DNA from: Gammaproteobacteria bacterium
Lineage (GTDB): Bacteria; Pseudomonadota; Gammaproteobacteria; Steroidobacterales; Woeseiaceae
Length of the DNA stretch: 58,525 nt
Assembly (NCBI GenBank): GCA_013151645.1
Contig: JAADHU010000039.1
Coordinates: 1-58,525 of the forward strand
Direction of reading: 5' to 3'
A model generated the notes under the pieces. It was not told the DNA's origin. It saw only the letters and a list, made by a program, of their open reading frames with translations, and made no database searches. Shown here piece after piece: positions 7,912-15,984 of the stretch. The stretch's first letter is position 1. Every line of letters begins with the position of its first letter. Made by a program: the position numbers and the translations under genes.

Positions 7912-9432
7912 ATGACGATGCGCTACGTTTATTTGCTGGCCGCGCTGTTGACGGCGGCGGGAGTTTCTATATTTGCCTATAAATGGCAGGTGTTGGGGTT
8001 CCCTTTGACTGACGATCAGGAAACGCCCGCCTGGACCGTCGAAACATCGGTCCACTTCGATGCCGGCCCGGGACCGATCAAGGCCAGTCTGCAAATACCG
8101 ACATTGACACCGGGTTTTGGCACTTCGGAAGAATACTCGGTCTCCAGGAACTACGGCTTTAGCGTCAACTACGTTAGTGGCGGACGGCAGGCGCAATGGA
8201 CCGTGCGTCGGACCGCCGGACAGCAGACACTGTACTACCGAATTGTGGTCTACGAGGATCGGAATTCGGATTCGTCCGATACAACGCCGCCGTTTCCGTT
8301 GCCTCCGGTTATCAATGAACCGCTAAAGACGGCTGTCGATGTGATCGTCAACGATGTTCGCGAGCATTCGGCCGACGCGGCCTCTTTCACGGCGGAACTT
8401 CTGCGGGTCGTCAATAGCCCGTCACCGGCTTCCAGCGTCGATTTATTGCTTGCCGAGGTTCATTCGCCGCTGGAGTTCGTGAAGATGATGACGACGGTGC
8501 TCGCCGCGGCGAGGATTCCGGCACGTATTATCCGTGGCCTGGAATTGCAGGATCGGATGCGGCAGACGAATTTGATCCCATGGCTGGAAATTCACGACGG
8601 TGTACGCTGGCGTTTTTTCGACCCTCGCAGCGGTACTGAAAATCTTCCCAATCATTTTCTGATCTGGTGCCGTGGCGATGACGCACTGGTGCAAGTTGAC
8701 GGTGGCACCAATGTCGAAGCTCGCTTTGCCGTGCAAAAGAACTTTATTGATTCAATGGCGGTTGCGGAACAGCGGGCAAAGGTTCGTCAGTCAGCGCTGG
8801 TCGATTTTTCGCTGGCCAGTTTGCCGATTCAAACCCAGGCCGTGTACAGCGTTCTACTGATGATACCCATCGGCGCACTGATCATGGTGTTGATGCGTAA
8901 TCTCGTGGGTATTGACGCATTTGGCACCTTCATGCCGGTGCTGATCGCGCTGTCGTTCCGGGAGACGCAACTATTCTGGGGACTGGTACTGTTTACCCTG
9001 CTGGTTGCACTCGGCCTGAGTATCCGGTTTTTACTGGAGCGACTACGGCTGTTGCTCGTGCCCAGACTGAGTGCGGTATTGATTGTTGTGGTGTTGCTGA
9101 TGTTGGTGATCAGCATCGTGTCACACAAAATGGGCATGGAAACGGGGTTGTCTGTTGCGCTGTTTCCGATGGTGATTATCGCGATGACCATTGAGCGAAT
9201 GTCGGTAGTCTGGGAGGAACGCGGACCGGCCGATGCAATTCGCGGCGGAACCGGCAGCTTGGTGGTCGCGGCAGTCGCCTACCTGGCGATGGGCATGAAC
9301 TGGCTTGAACACATCATAACCTCGTTCCCGGAACTTCTGCTCGTCGTGCTTGCAGTAGTGATATTGCTCGGTCGTTATACCGGGTACCGCCTTACCGAAC
9401 TGGTGCGTTTCAAAGCGTTGGCGGGCGACTGA
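7912..9432 (+). CDS. Inactive transglutaminase-like protein fused to 7TM domain
   Basis: This 506-residue inner-membrane protein has an N-terminal membrane anchor (residues 4-25), a periplasmic transglutaminase-like domain to about 300 and seven hydrophobic helices from about 310 to 495 (for example IGALIMVLMRNLVGIDAFG). The fold is recognisable by LEFVKMMTTVLAAARIPARII followed by WLEIHDGVRWRFFDPRSG, but the catalytic Cys position has no cysteine, hence inactive. Such proteins (Transglut_i_TM plus 7TM_transglut) occur next to RimK-like ligases and were proposed in comparative-genomic work to act in a peptide-tagging or modification system. Here it overlaps the ligase by one base (TGATG). The aspartyl-protease-like third partner often seen upstream is absent. 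Biochemical function is unknown. Confidence 0.88.
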   Translation: MTMRYVYLLAALLTAAGVSIFAYKWQVLGFPLTDDQETPAWTVETSVHFDAGPGPIKASLQIPTLTPGFGTSEEYSVSRNYGFSVNYVSGGRQAQWTVRRTAGQQTLYYRIVVYEDRNSDSSDTTPPFPLPPVINEPLKTAVDVIVNDVREHSADAASFTAELLRVVNSPSPASSVDLLLAEVHSPLEFVKMMTTVLAAARIPARIIRGLELQDRMRQTNLIPWLEIHDGVRWRFFDPRSGTENLPNHFLIWCRGDDALVQVDGGTNVEARFAVQKNFIDSMAVAEQRAKVRQSALVDFSLASLPIQTQAVYSVLLMIPIGALIMVLMRNLVGIDAFGTFMPVLIALSFRETQLFWGLVLFTLLVALGLSIRFLLERLRLLLVPRLSAVLIVVVLLMLVISIVSHKMGMETGLSVALFPMVIIAMTIERMSVVWEERGPADAIRGGTGSLVVAAVAYLAMGMNWLEHIITSFPELLLVVLAVVILLGRYTGYRLTELVRFKALAGD

Positions 9433-10397
9433 TGTTGAACGCGGCCAGAAACCTCAGAAAACGCGGCGTACTGGGCGTCAATGAGCGCAATGCTCAAATG
9501 ATCATGAAATACAATCCACGACATTTGTATCCGCGCGTCGATAACAAAGTACTCACGAAAGAACTTGCGCTCACGGCGGGCATGGCCGTGCCGGAACTGT
9601 ATGGACTGATCGGCCATCAGTCCGAACTGCGTAATCTGAGCAAGATTATCGGCGAACGGGACAGCTTCGTGATCAAACCCGCGCACGGCTCGGGGGGCGA
9701 CGGCATAATTGTCGTAACAGGACGAAGCGCCCGCAAACGCGAGTGTTTTCGCCTGGCCAGCGGCGTGCTGGTGATGGAGTCCGAGTTGCAGTACCACACC
9801 AGTAATGTGGTCGGCGGTCAATACAGTCTGGGTGGCAATCCCGATACCGCGCTGGTCGAATACTGTGTTGAATTCGACCCGATATTCGCGGAAGTCAGTT
9901 ACCAGGGCGTGCCGGATATTCGCGTGATCGTCTATCGAGGTTATCCGGTCATGGCAATGGTTCGTCTGCCGACCCGAATGTCCGGTGGTAAAGCCAATTT
10001 GCACCAGGGCGCGGTTGGCGCCGGTATTGACCTTGGCACTGGTCGTACACTGGGTGGCGTACTGGACAACGCGGTCGTGGACGAACATCCGGATACCGGT
10101 GCCCTGATTGCCGGATTGCAAATTCCCGGTTGGAATTTTATCCTGGAATCGGCAGCGCGAGGTCTCGAAGTTACCGGATTGGGTTACCTGGGAGTCGACA
10201 TTGTTATTGATCGGCATCACGGACCGCTCATTCTTGAAATGAACGCGCGACCGGGGCTAAACATTCAAATTGCCAACTGCATGGGATTGTCGGGGCGCAT
10301 TGCGCGAGTCGATAAAATACAGGGTGATGCCGCCGCCCCGGATGCCAGGGCGAAGTTCGCGCGACGCGAATTCTCGGCAACATCCAGTTTGTCCTGA
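9432..10397 (+). CDS. RimK-related ATP-grasp ligase
   Basis: This 321-residue enzyme of the ATP-grasp superfamily is of the alpha-L-glutamate ligase-like type found with inactive-transglutaminase/7TM proteins. Visible motifs are FVIKPAHGSGGDGI (nucleotide-binding lysine and glycine loop, near residue 77), LVEYCVEFDP (near 140) and EMNARPGLNIQIAN (metal-binding Glu/Asn, near 272). No signal peptide is present, so it acts in the cytoplasm and presumably adds an amino acid to a carboxylate. The substrate is not known. Its start overlaps the upstream gene's stop, so the two products are made together. A 110-bp gap separates it from the DUF6152 gene. Confidence 0.85.
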   Translation: MLNAARNLRKRGVLGVNERNAQMIMKYNPRHLYPRVDNKVLTKELALTAGMAVPELYGLIGHQSELRNLSKIIGERDSFVIKPAHGSGGDGIIVVTGRSARKRECFRLASGVLVMESELQYHTSNVVGGQYSLGGNPDTALVEYCVEFDPIFAEVSYQGVPDIRVIVYRGYPVMAMVRLPTRMSGGKANLHQGAVGAGIDLGTGRTLGGVLDNAVVDEHPDTGALIAGLQIPGWNFILESAARGLEVTGLGYLGVDIVIDRHHGPLILEMNARPGLNIQIANCMGLSGRIARVDKIQGDAAAPDARAKFARREFSATSSLS

Positions 10398-10507
10398 GCG
10401 TTGTTTCGCGTGGCGAGCAAACGATACAAATCGTTCTCCCGGCGCCGTATTACCGGGCATCGTCTGGTGTAAGATCAATACAATCGATTTGCGGGGGGTA
10501 GATCAAT

Positions 10508-10921
10508 ATGCGACAGGCAACCGATGACAATCGTGCGCACCTGGTCGTGATGTTTTTGCTGATAGCGTGTTTATGTATCGGTTTGGTGCGCCCGGTCTCC
10601 AGCCATCACTCCTTCACCGCGGAATTCACCGCCGAAAAAACAGCATCGCTGACCGGCAAGGTCACACAGGTCTGGTTTCGAAATCCGCACGTCCGATATC
10701 TGTTTGCAGTAACCAACGCGGAAGGCGCAGAGGAAATATGGGATGCGCGAGGGTCGCCGGTCGTGTGGCTGGCGCGAAAAGGCTGGACGAAAAAGTCGAT
10801 CAAGGTAGGCGACGTCGTGGAAATGTACGGTTTTCTCGGCCGCGATGGCCGAAAAATGCTGTCGATCATGACGGTTACAATGGCGGATGGCACCGTTCTC
10901 GTTGATCGGGTGCCGGAGTAA
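10508..10921 (+). CDS. DUF6152 family exported protein
   Basis: This 137-residue protein has an N-terminal hydrophobic export signal (VVMFLLIACLCIGLVRPVSS) and then the family hallmark SHHSFTAEF at about residue 34. The rest is a small beta-rich domain with FRNPHVRYLF and WLARKGWTKKSIKVGDVVEMYG, reminiscent of a nucleic-acid-independent OB fold. DUF6152 proteins are common in marine gammaproteobacteria and often precede larger exported proteins of unknown function, as here. The start has a purine-rich GGGGGTAGAT upstream. It abuts the next gene with no spacer (stop TAA then ATG). Function is unknown; periplasmic location is inferred from the signal. Confidence 0.82.
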   Translation: MRQATDDNRAHLVVMFLLIACLCIGLVRPVSSHHSFTAEFTAEKTASLTGKVTQVWFRNPHVRYLFAVTNAEGAEEIWDARGSPVVWLARKGWTKKSIKVGDVVEMYGFLGRDGRKMLSIMTVTMADGTVLVDRVPE

Positions 10922-11965
10922 ATGGCCATGCTGGCCGAAACGATACGCAAGCTAAGTCTGTTACTGGTGTGCACGTTCCCTGTCACGTTGATGGCTGCCG
11001 ATGCTGACTTTGAGGGCCGCTGGATGGTGTCGCTTCAGGACCAAAAGCGCACGCTCGTCGGCCTGCTTGAACTGGCGCGCAGCGATGACGGCTGGACGGC
11101 CTTCCTGGAAGGAGGCCCGGCCAACGTTGAGATTGATGGCAATCACATTGTCCTGACGGCCGACAGTCGTGACATCCGTGGTTTCGTATTCGACCGAAAA
11201 CTCGTCGGGTCGCTCGAAAATGACAGCATCAGTGGCACCTATCGGCAAGTTGGTAGTGCCGCACAAAAAGAAGCGCCCGGTCCCTGGCGTGCGGAGCGAG
11301 AGGGGCCGGTCGATAGTGTCGACACTGCGCCGAAACCCGTCGATATCACGGGCATGTGGACGGCCACACAAGAACTGGATTTTCGTAAATACACCATGGC
11401 ATTGACACCCGCAGGCAAGGAATGGCTGGAAAATTATCTGCCCTACTATGACCAGCCGGATGTTCGCTGCACGTCCATCGGATTGCCTGCAATCGCCACC
11501 TATTCTTTCCCTTTCGAAATTATCGCCTCGGAGAATCGCTTTACCATGATCTATGAGTACTCATCCATAGTGCGCCGCATCTGGATGGACGGGCGGGAGG
11601 CGAACGAATTCATGCCGCCGTCACGCATGGGTCACTCTAATGGGCGGTGGGAAGGCAGCACACTGGTTATCGAGACATCGCTGCTCGAGAAAACCGTGCG
11701 CGACTTTCTTGGCGAACTCATTTCGGAAAACGCGCGAATAGAGGAGCGTTATACTTTAAGTGAAGACGGTAATACCTTGTCTGCCGTCCTCACCGTCTTC
11801 GATCCCGAGAATTACGAAAGGCCGCCCGTCAGGAGACGGCGCTGGGTTCGTAATGCCGACACCGAAATATTTCCTTACACGTGCGATCCGGATTCGTTTT
11901 ACATACCCATGTATGAAAACGGCGAAATGGATATGTACATTGAGCGCACTGATCGACGCTTTTAG
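10922..11965 (+). CDS. Exported protein of unknown function, partner of DUF6152
   Basis: I do not recognise a characterised family. The 347-residue protein has a signal peptide (LSLLLVCTFPVTLMA, residues 12-26). A first half of about 110 residues looks like a small beta-barrel (DFEGRWMVSLQDQKRTLVGLLEL), and the second half (from about 135) begins DITGMWTATQELDFRKY and ends in aromatic-rich YIPMYENGEMDMYIERTDRR. The Cys pair in the second half (DVRCTSIG and PYTCDPDS) could form a disulfide. It starts immediately after the DUF6152 stop and is followed 44 bp later by soxC. Proteins with this second half recurrently neighbour DUF6152 genes. A role linked to the periplasmic sulfite oxidase next door is only inference. 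Confidence 0.75.
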   Translation: MAMLAETIRKLSLLLVCTFPVTLMAADADFEGRWMVSLQDQKRTLVGLLELARSDDGWTAFLEGGPANVEIDGNHIVLTADSRDIRGFVFDRKLVGSLENDSISGTYRQVGSAAQKEAPGPWRAEREGPVDSVDTAPKPVDITGMWTATQELDFRKYTMALTPAGKEWLENYLPYYDQPDVRCTSIGLPAIATYSFPFEIIASENRFTMIYEYSSIVRRIWMDGREANEFMPPSRMGHSNGRWEGSTLVIETSLLEKTVRDFLGELISENARIEERYTLSEDGNTLSAVLTVFDPENYERPPVRRRRWVRNADTEIFPYTCDPDSFYIPMYENGEMDMYIERTDRRF

Positions 11966-12009
11966 GTTTTGCTGCGAGCGTCGCATGATAATCCCGGGAG
12001 AGAATTAGA

Positions 12010-13293
12010 ATGGCCAATGACGCACAAAATCTGCCGCGTGTTGCAGGTAACGGTTTGCTGGATCGGCGTTTGTTCATGAGAACGCTGGCGCTCGGTGCCG
12101 CGGGGACCGCAACCGCCGGTGTGTCGCTGGCAGATCCGGTCAACAAGGGGCAGCCGGAGTGGATGCTGGCGCCGGGAGCGACCACCGAGGAATACGGCAC
12201 GCCGTCGCATTTCGAAATGGCACGAACGAAACGGTGGACTGTCCCACCGGCGGGTCAGGCGGCTACCGGACGATCTATTGCCGCGTTTACCCCGCATCAC
12301 CAGTTGCACGGGACGATGACGCCGAGCGGTCTTCATTTTGAAGTGAATCATCACGGTATTCCGGATATTGATCCGGACCGGCACCAATTGGTCATCCACG
12401 GCATGGTCCGCCAGCCGATGAAATTCGATGTCGCGGCGTTGACGAATTACCCCACGGAGACGCACAACTATTTTCTCGAGTGCTCGGGCAACAGTGGTCG
12501 ATTGTGGGCGGACAAACCAACGCCGGCGAATCTCGATATGACCCATGGTCTGCTTTCGGGCAGTGAATGGACGGGTGTACCGGTCGCGACACTACTGGAT
12601 GAGGCGGGCCTGAAAAAAGGCGCAAAATGGATTATCGCCGAGGGAGCCGATTCGGGCTCCGTGAGCCGCAGCATACCCATGGACAAGGCAATGAACGATT
12701 CGATGATTGCGCTCTACCAGAACGGCGAAAGGCTGCGTCCGGGGCAGGGGTATCCGATGCGTCTTTTGAATCCCGGTTTCGAGGGCAATACCAGCATCAA
12801 ATGGATTCGCTCCATTCGCGTGACCGACCGGCCGGCAATGACACGCTTTGAAACGCGGACCTACACGGATCTGATGCCCGATGGAAAAGCGCTGCAGTTT
12901 TCGCTCGGCATGGACGTAAAATCGGTCATCACGCGTCCTTCGAATGCGATGGTCCTGATACAGAAAGGCGTCTACGAAGTGACCGGCATCGCCTGGTCGG
13001 GCAATGGACGTATCACCCGGGTCGAAGTCTCTGCTGACGGCGGGCGTAGCTGGGCTGACGCGGCACTACAAGGCCCGGTTTCGCCGATCATGCTGACCCG
13101 TTTTCGCATTCCCTGGGAATGGGACGGGAGTCCCGCAGTGCTGCAAAGTCGAGCCTATGACGAGGCCGGCCGTGTGCAACCCACACGAACCGATTTGATT
13201 GCCGCGAGAGGGACTCACGGTAGCTATCATTTCAACGGCATCCACAGCTGGGGAGTGGACGAGAAAGGGGAGATCGCACATGTTTATGCGTAG
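12010..13293 (+). CDS. soxC: SoxC-type sulfite dehydrogenase, molybdenum subunit
   Basis: This 427-residue periplasmic molybdopterin oxidoreductase of the sulfite oxidase family has a Tat-type N-terminus (DRRLFMRTLALGAAG at 18-32). The molybdenum-ligating cysteine is Cys158 in ECSGNSG. The SoxC-typical GLHFEVNHHGIPDIDP lies at 107-122, and the C-terminal Ig-like dimerisation domain (WSGNGRITRVEVSADGG) starts near 330. A GGGAG lies about 10 bases before the ATG. The cytochrome c gene overlaps its 3' end by 14 bp, matching the SoxC/SoxD enzyme in which electrons pass to a c-type haem. No soxAXYZB genes are present in the window, so it may act as a free sulfite dehydrogenase and not within the Sox multienzyme system. 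Confidence 0.85.
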   Translation: MANDAQNLPRVAGNGLLDRRLFMRTLALGAAGTATAGVSLADPVNKGQPEWMLAPGATTEEYGTPSHFEMARTKRWTVPPAGQAATGRSIAAFTPHHQLHGTMTPSGLHFEVNHHGIPDIDPDRHQLVIHGMVRQPMKFDVAALTNYPTETHNYFLECSGNSGRLWADKPTPANLDMTHGLLSGSEWTGVPVATLLDEAGLKKGAKWIIAEGADSGSVSRSIPMDKAMNDSMIALYQNGERLRPGQGYPMRLLNPGFEGNTSIKWIRSIRVTDRPAMTRFETRTYTDLMPDGKALQFSLGMDVKSVITRPSNAMVLIQKGVYEVTGIAWSGNGRITRVEVSADGGRSWADAALQGPVSPIMLTRFRIPWEWDGSPAVLQSRAYDEAGRVQPTRTDLIAARGTHGSYHFNGIHSWGVDEKGEIAHVYA

Positions 13294-13831
13294 CGCACTG
13301 ATGTTGGGGATCGTCGCGGTCACGGGCTGTCTTACATTGACGGCGCACGCGGACAACGGCTTTGGTGAGCCGGCCGGCGCAGAAGACATAGCGCGTGTCT
13401 ATCTGTCGATATTTCCGGACGGTGAAAACCTGCCGGAGGGATCTGGTACGGCCACGCAGGGCAAAGCGGTCTATGAGATGTATTGCGCTGCCTGTCATGG
13501 GATGGAAGGCGAGGGCACGCTTGCGAATAAACTGGTCGGCGGCAGAGGCACGCTCGACGGTGACAGTCCGGACAAGACCGTTGGCAGCTATTGGCCGTAT
13601 GCCACAACAGTGTTCAACTACATCCGTCGTTCAATGCCATACACTGCACCGATGTCCCTGACGAACGCGGAGTATTACGCGATCACCGCTTTCATTCTGA
13701 ATAAAAATGACATCATTGCAGCGGACCATGTACTCGATAAGCAGTCATTGCCAAAGGTCAGCATGCCCAACAGGAATGGTTTCGTGAACGCCTACCCTGA
13801 TATTCCCGAAGAGTACGACTACATGCATTAA
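13280..13831 (+). CDS. Monohaem cytochrome c, SoxD-like partner
   Basis: This 183-residue exported cytochrome has a signal peptide (residues 1-24, ending LTAHA) and one haem site, CAACH at residues 69-73. A distal methionine is likely in RSMPYTAPMSL. The C-terminal tail (PKVSMPNRNGFVNAYPDI) resembles the SoxD tail. I chose the ATG at 13280 because the longer frame would sit entirely inside soxC and lack a signal. True SoxD proteins often carry two haems; this shorter one carries one. Its stop shares four bases (TTAA) with the convergent DUF885 gene. It probably accepts electrons from the SoxC-like enzyme and passes them to the respiratory chain. Confidence 0.85.
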   Translation: MFMRSALMLGIVAVTGCLTLTAHADNGFGEPAGAEDIARVYLSIFPDGENLPEGSGTATQGKAVYEMYCAACHGMEGEGTLANKLVGGRGTLDGDSPDKTVGSYWPYATTVFNYIRRSMPYTAPMSLTNAEYYAITAFILNKNDIIAADHVLDKQSLPKVSMPNRNGFVNAYPDIPEEYDYMH

Positions 13832-15582
13832 CGCGCGCGCAGTTGCTCTGCGAGCCAGCGATGCATGCGCGTTTCCAGTACTTCAAGCGGCAGGGCACCA
13901 CCGCCCAGCAGCGCGTCATGAAACGTACGAATGTCGAAATCATCGCCAAGCGCCTGTTCTGCTTTGGAGCGCAACTCGAGAATTTTCAGCTGGCCGATTT
14001 TGTAAGCGAGTGCCTGTCCCGGCCAGCCGATATAACGGTCGATTTCGTTGATGATATCGAGTTCGGTTTTCGCCGCGTTGTCTTTGAAAAAATCGATGGC
14101 CTGCTGCCGCGTCCAACCCTTGTAGTGCATACCGGTATCGACCACCAGACGTACCGCACGCCACATTTCATAAGTCAGCGCGCCAAAGCGCGAGTAGGGG
14201 TCTTTGTAGAGCCCGAGGTCTTCGCCCAGACTCTCGCTGTATAGGCCCCAGCCTTCGGTGAATGCCGTGAAACCGGCGTAGCGCCGAAACGCCGGCATTT
14301 CGCCCATTTCCATTTGCAGCGCGATTTGCAAATGATGGCCGGGCACGGCCTCGTGGACCGAGAGAACCTCCATTTCATATTTAGGCCGGACTTCGGGTCG
14401 ATACAGATTCACGTAATAGTAGCCGGCACGACGGCCGTCGCCGGCGGGGCGGCTGTAGTAGGCCGTTGTTGTGTCGGGCGCGATACTGTCGGGAATGGCG
14501 CGCAGTCCATAGGGCATTCGCGGCAGTTTTCCGAAAAGTCCAACCAATTGCGGATCGATGCGTTTGCAGATGGCGAGATACGCATCGAACAGTTCCTCGG
14601 ATGACTCGAAATAGAATTGCGGGTCGGTACGCAGGAACTGCAAAAAATCCTGGAAGCGGCCGTCAAACTCGAGCTCATCAATGATGAGCTGCATTTGCGC
14701 GCGAATGCGTGCGACTTCGCTCAGTCCCAGTCGGTGAATTTCATCCGGCGTCATTTGCGTGGTAGTGAATCGCCGTGCTCGGTATTCGTAAAATGCTTTG
14801 CCATTGGGTAACGATGACGCGCCGATACTGTCCCGACTCGCCGGCCGGTAGGTTTTGTTCATATAGCGGCTGAATCGCCGGTAGGCAGGAACGACCGACG
14901 CTTCGATGATCGTGATGGCCTCTTCCCGGAGTCGTTTCTGTTCGGCGGCGGGAATCGTTTCCGGCATCTGGGTGAATGCTTTGAAAAACGGGCTGTCGTC
15001 GCCTTTTTCAACCAGTTGTGCATCGATTTGCGCCGGCAAACGCTGCATCAGGATCTTAGGCGGCATGTATCCGCTTTTACGCCCGGCTTCCTGCAGGTCC
15101 ATGGTTTGCTGAATCACCTTATCGATGGATGCGATGCGCGCAAGCCATTGCTCGTAGTCCTGCACGGTCTGCAGAGTGAGACCCTCCGCCGTCGAATCCA
15201 GTGACTGCACGCCACCACGCTGGCTGATGGGCATCAGGTAAGCACGGTATTCATGCGCATCGATCGCATTTTGCAACTGACGCCCGAAAAGATCGTAATT
15301 CAACTGGTCACTGCTGGAGAGTGTGGCCGGATCGATACTGCGTAGTCGTCGCAGAAATTCCCGGCGCGATTCGTGACGCTGTTCGAAGGCATCGAGACTC
15401 AGGTCGGTCCAGCGATCGTTGTAGCGGCGATCGCCCAGTCTTGATGCAAACACGGGATATTCGGCCAGTTGCCATTGCCAGGCTTCGTCCAGCAGTGTGG
15501 CGAAGTCATCCTCAGGCGTGGCATACGTTGTCGAACCACAAAAAAGCAGCGCCAGGAGCACAAGAAATAGTCGCAGGAACAT
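13828..15582 (-). CDS. DUF885 family exported hydrolase
   Basis: This 584-residue protein has a signal peptide (LRLFLVLLALLFCGSTTYA). DUF885 proteins are predicted zinc peptidases; the defining HEAVPGHH motif is visible around residue 390, followed by a distal Glu in FTEGWGLYSESLG. I took the ATG at 15582 because the longer open frame (to 15693) puts unrelated residues before the signal peptide. The family is common in gammaproteobacteria that degrade proteins; substrates are mostly uncharacterised. It converges on the cytochrome c gene and is divergent from the glycine riboswitch. Family call is firm, activity is inferred from the metal motif. Confidence 0.88.
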   Translation of the reverse strand: MFLRLFLVLLALLFCGSTTYATPEDDFATLLDEAWQWQLAEYPVFASRLGDRRYNDRWTDLSLDAFEQRHESRREFLRRLRSIDPATLSSSDQLNYDLFGRQLQNAIDAHEYRAYLMPISQRGGVQSLDSTAEGLTLQTVQDYEQWLARIASIDKVIQQTMDLQEAGRKSGYMPPKILMQRLPAQIDAQLVEKGDDSPFFKAFTQMPETIPAAEQKRLREEAITIIEASVVPAYRRFSRYMNKTYRPASRDSIGASSLPNGKAFYEYRARRFTTTQMTPDEIHRLGLSEVARIRAQMQLIIDELEFDGRFQDFLQFLRTDPQFYFESSEELFDAYLAICKRIDPQLVGLFGKLPRMPYGLRAIPDSIAPDTTTAYYSRPAGDGRRAGYYYVNLYRPEVRPKYEMEVLSVHEAVPGHHLQIALQMEMGEMPAFRRYAGFTAFTEGWGLYSESLGEDLGLYKDPYSRFGALTYEMWRAVRLVVDTGMHYKGWTRQQAIDFFKDNAAKTELDIINEIDRYIGWPGQALAYKIGQLKILELRSKAEQALGDDFDIRTFHDALLGGGALPLEVLETRMHRWLAEQLRAR

Positions 15583-15655
15583 AACGGTCTCCGAATGATC
15601 AATCTGCATTGTTGCCGCACTCGCTACCAGTGGCAACCGGCGCCATGCCTGGGTG

Positions 15656-15684
15656 GTGCAATATGCTCGCCAGTTGGCTATGAT
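15656..15684 (+). promoter_or_regulatory. Candidate sigma-70 promoter of the gcv operon
   Basis: GTGCAA at 15656-15661 is 17 bp from TATGAT at 15679-15684 (five of six -10 matches, three of six at -35). Transcription would start near 15691, about 20 bases before the first glycine aptamer. It lies between the divergent DUF885 gene and the riboswitch, where a promoter must be. Confidence 0.4.
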
Positions 15685-15707
15685 TGCCGCCACTAATCAA
15701 CAGGCTA

Positions 15708-15893
15708 CACAGAAGAGACTCCCTCGGACGCTGGAGGGGGCGCCGAAGGCGCAACTCGCTCGGAAACGCTCAGGCAAAAGGACTGTGTACTCTGATTAGC
15801 TCTGGAGAGAGGCCGAAATGGCCCACCGAAGGGGTATGCGATCCGTTTATAACCGGGATCGTCTGATCTCTCAGGTACGCGGACAGAGGGGCG
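15708..15893 (+). promoter_or_regulatory. Tandem glycine riboswitch
   Basis: Two consecutive glycine aptamers precede gcvT. The first (about 15711-15790) contains GGAGGGGGCGCCGAAGGCGCAA and the conserved CTCAGGCAAAAGGAC. The second (about 15791-15893) contains TCTGGAGAGAGGCCGAAATGGCC, ACCGAAGGGG and CTCTCAGGTACGCGGACAGAGGGG. Both have the family's glycine-binding core. It is followed directly by an intrinsic terminator, so glycine binding most likely blocks that terminator and turns on the glycine cleavage operon, the usual logic for this class. Read-out is inferred from layout, not tested. Confidence 0.95.
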
Positions 15894-15938
15894 ACCCGGA
15901 ACGTTTTCTGTGAAGACGTTCCGGGTCGCCCTTTTTTT
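15891..15938 (+). terminator. Intrinsic terminator, riboswitch expression platform
   Basis: A 14-bp stem, GCGACCCGGAACGT (15891-15904) with ACGTTCCGGGTCGC (15916-15929), is followed by seven T (15932-15938). Its 5' arm touches the end of the second glycine aptamer (GGGGCGACC), so the aptamer's P1 stem and the terminator can compete. It lies 46 bp before gcvT. Confidence 0.9.
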
Positions 15939-15984
15939 GTGCACACAGAGATAACGCGGTCGTGCGCGACCGTCAGGAGCCACC

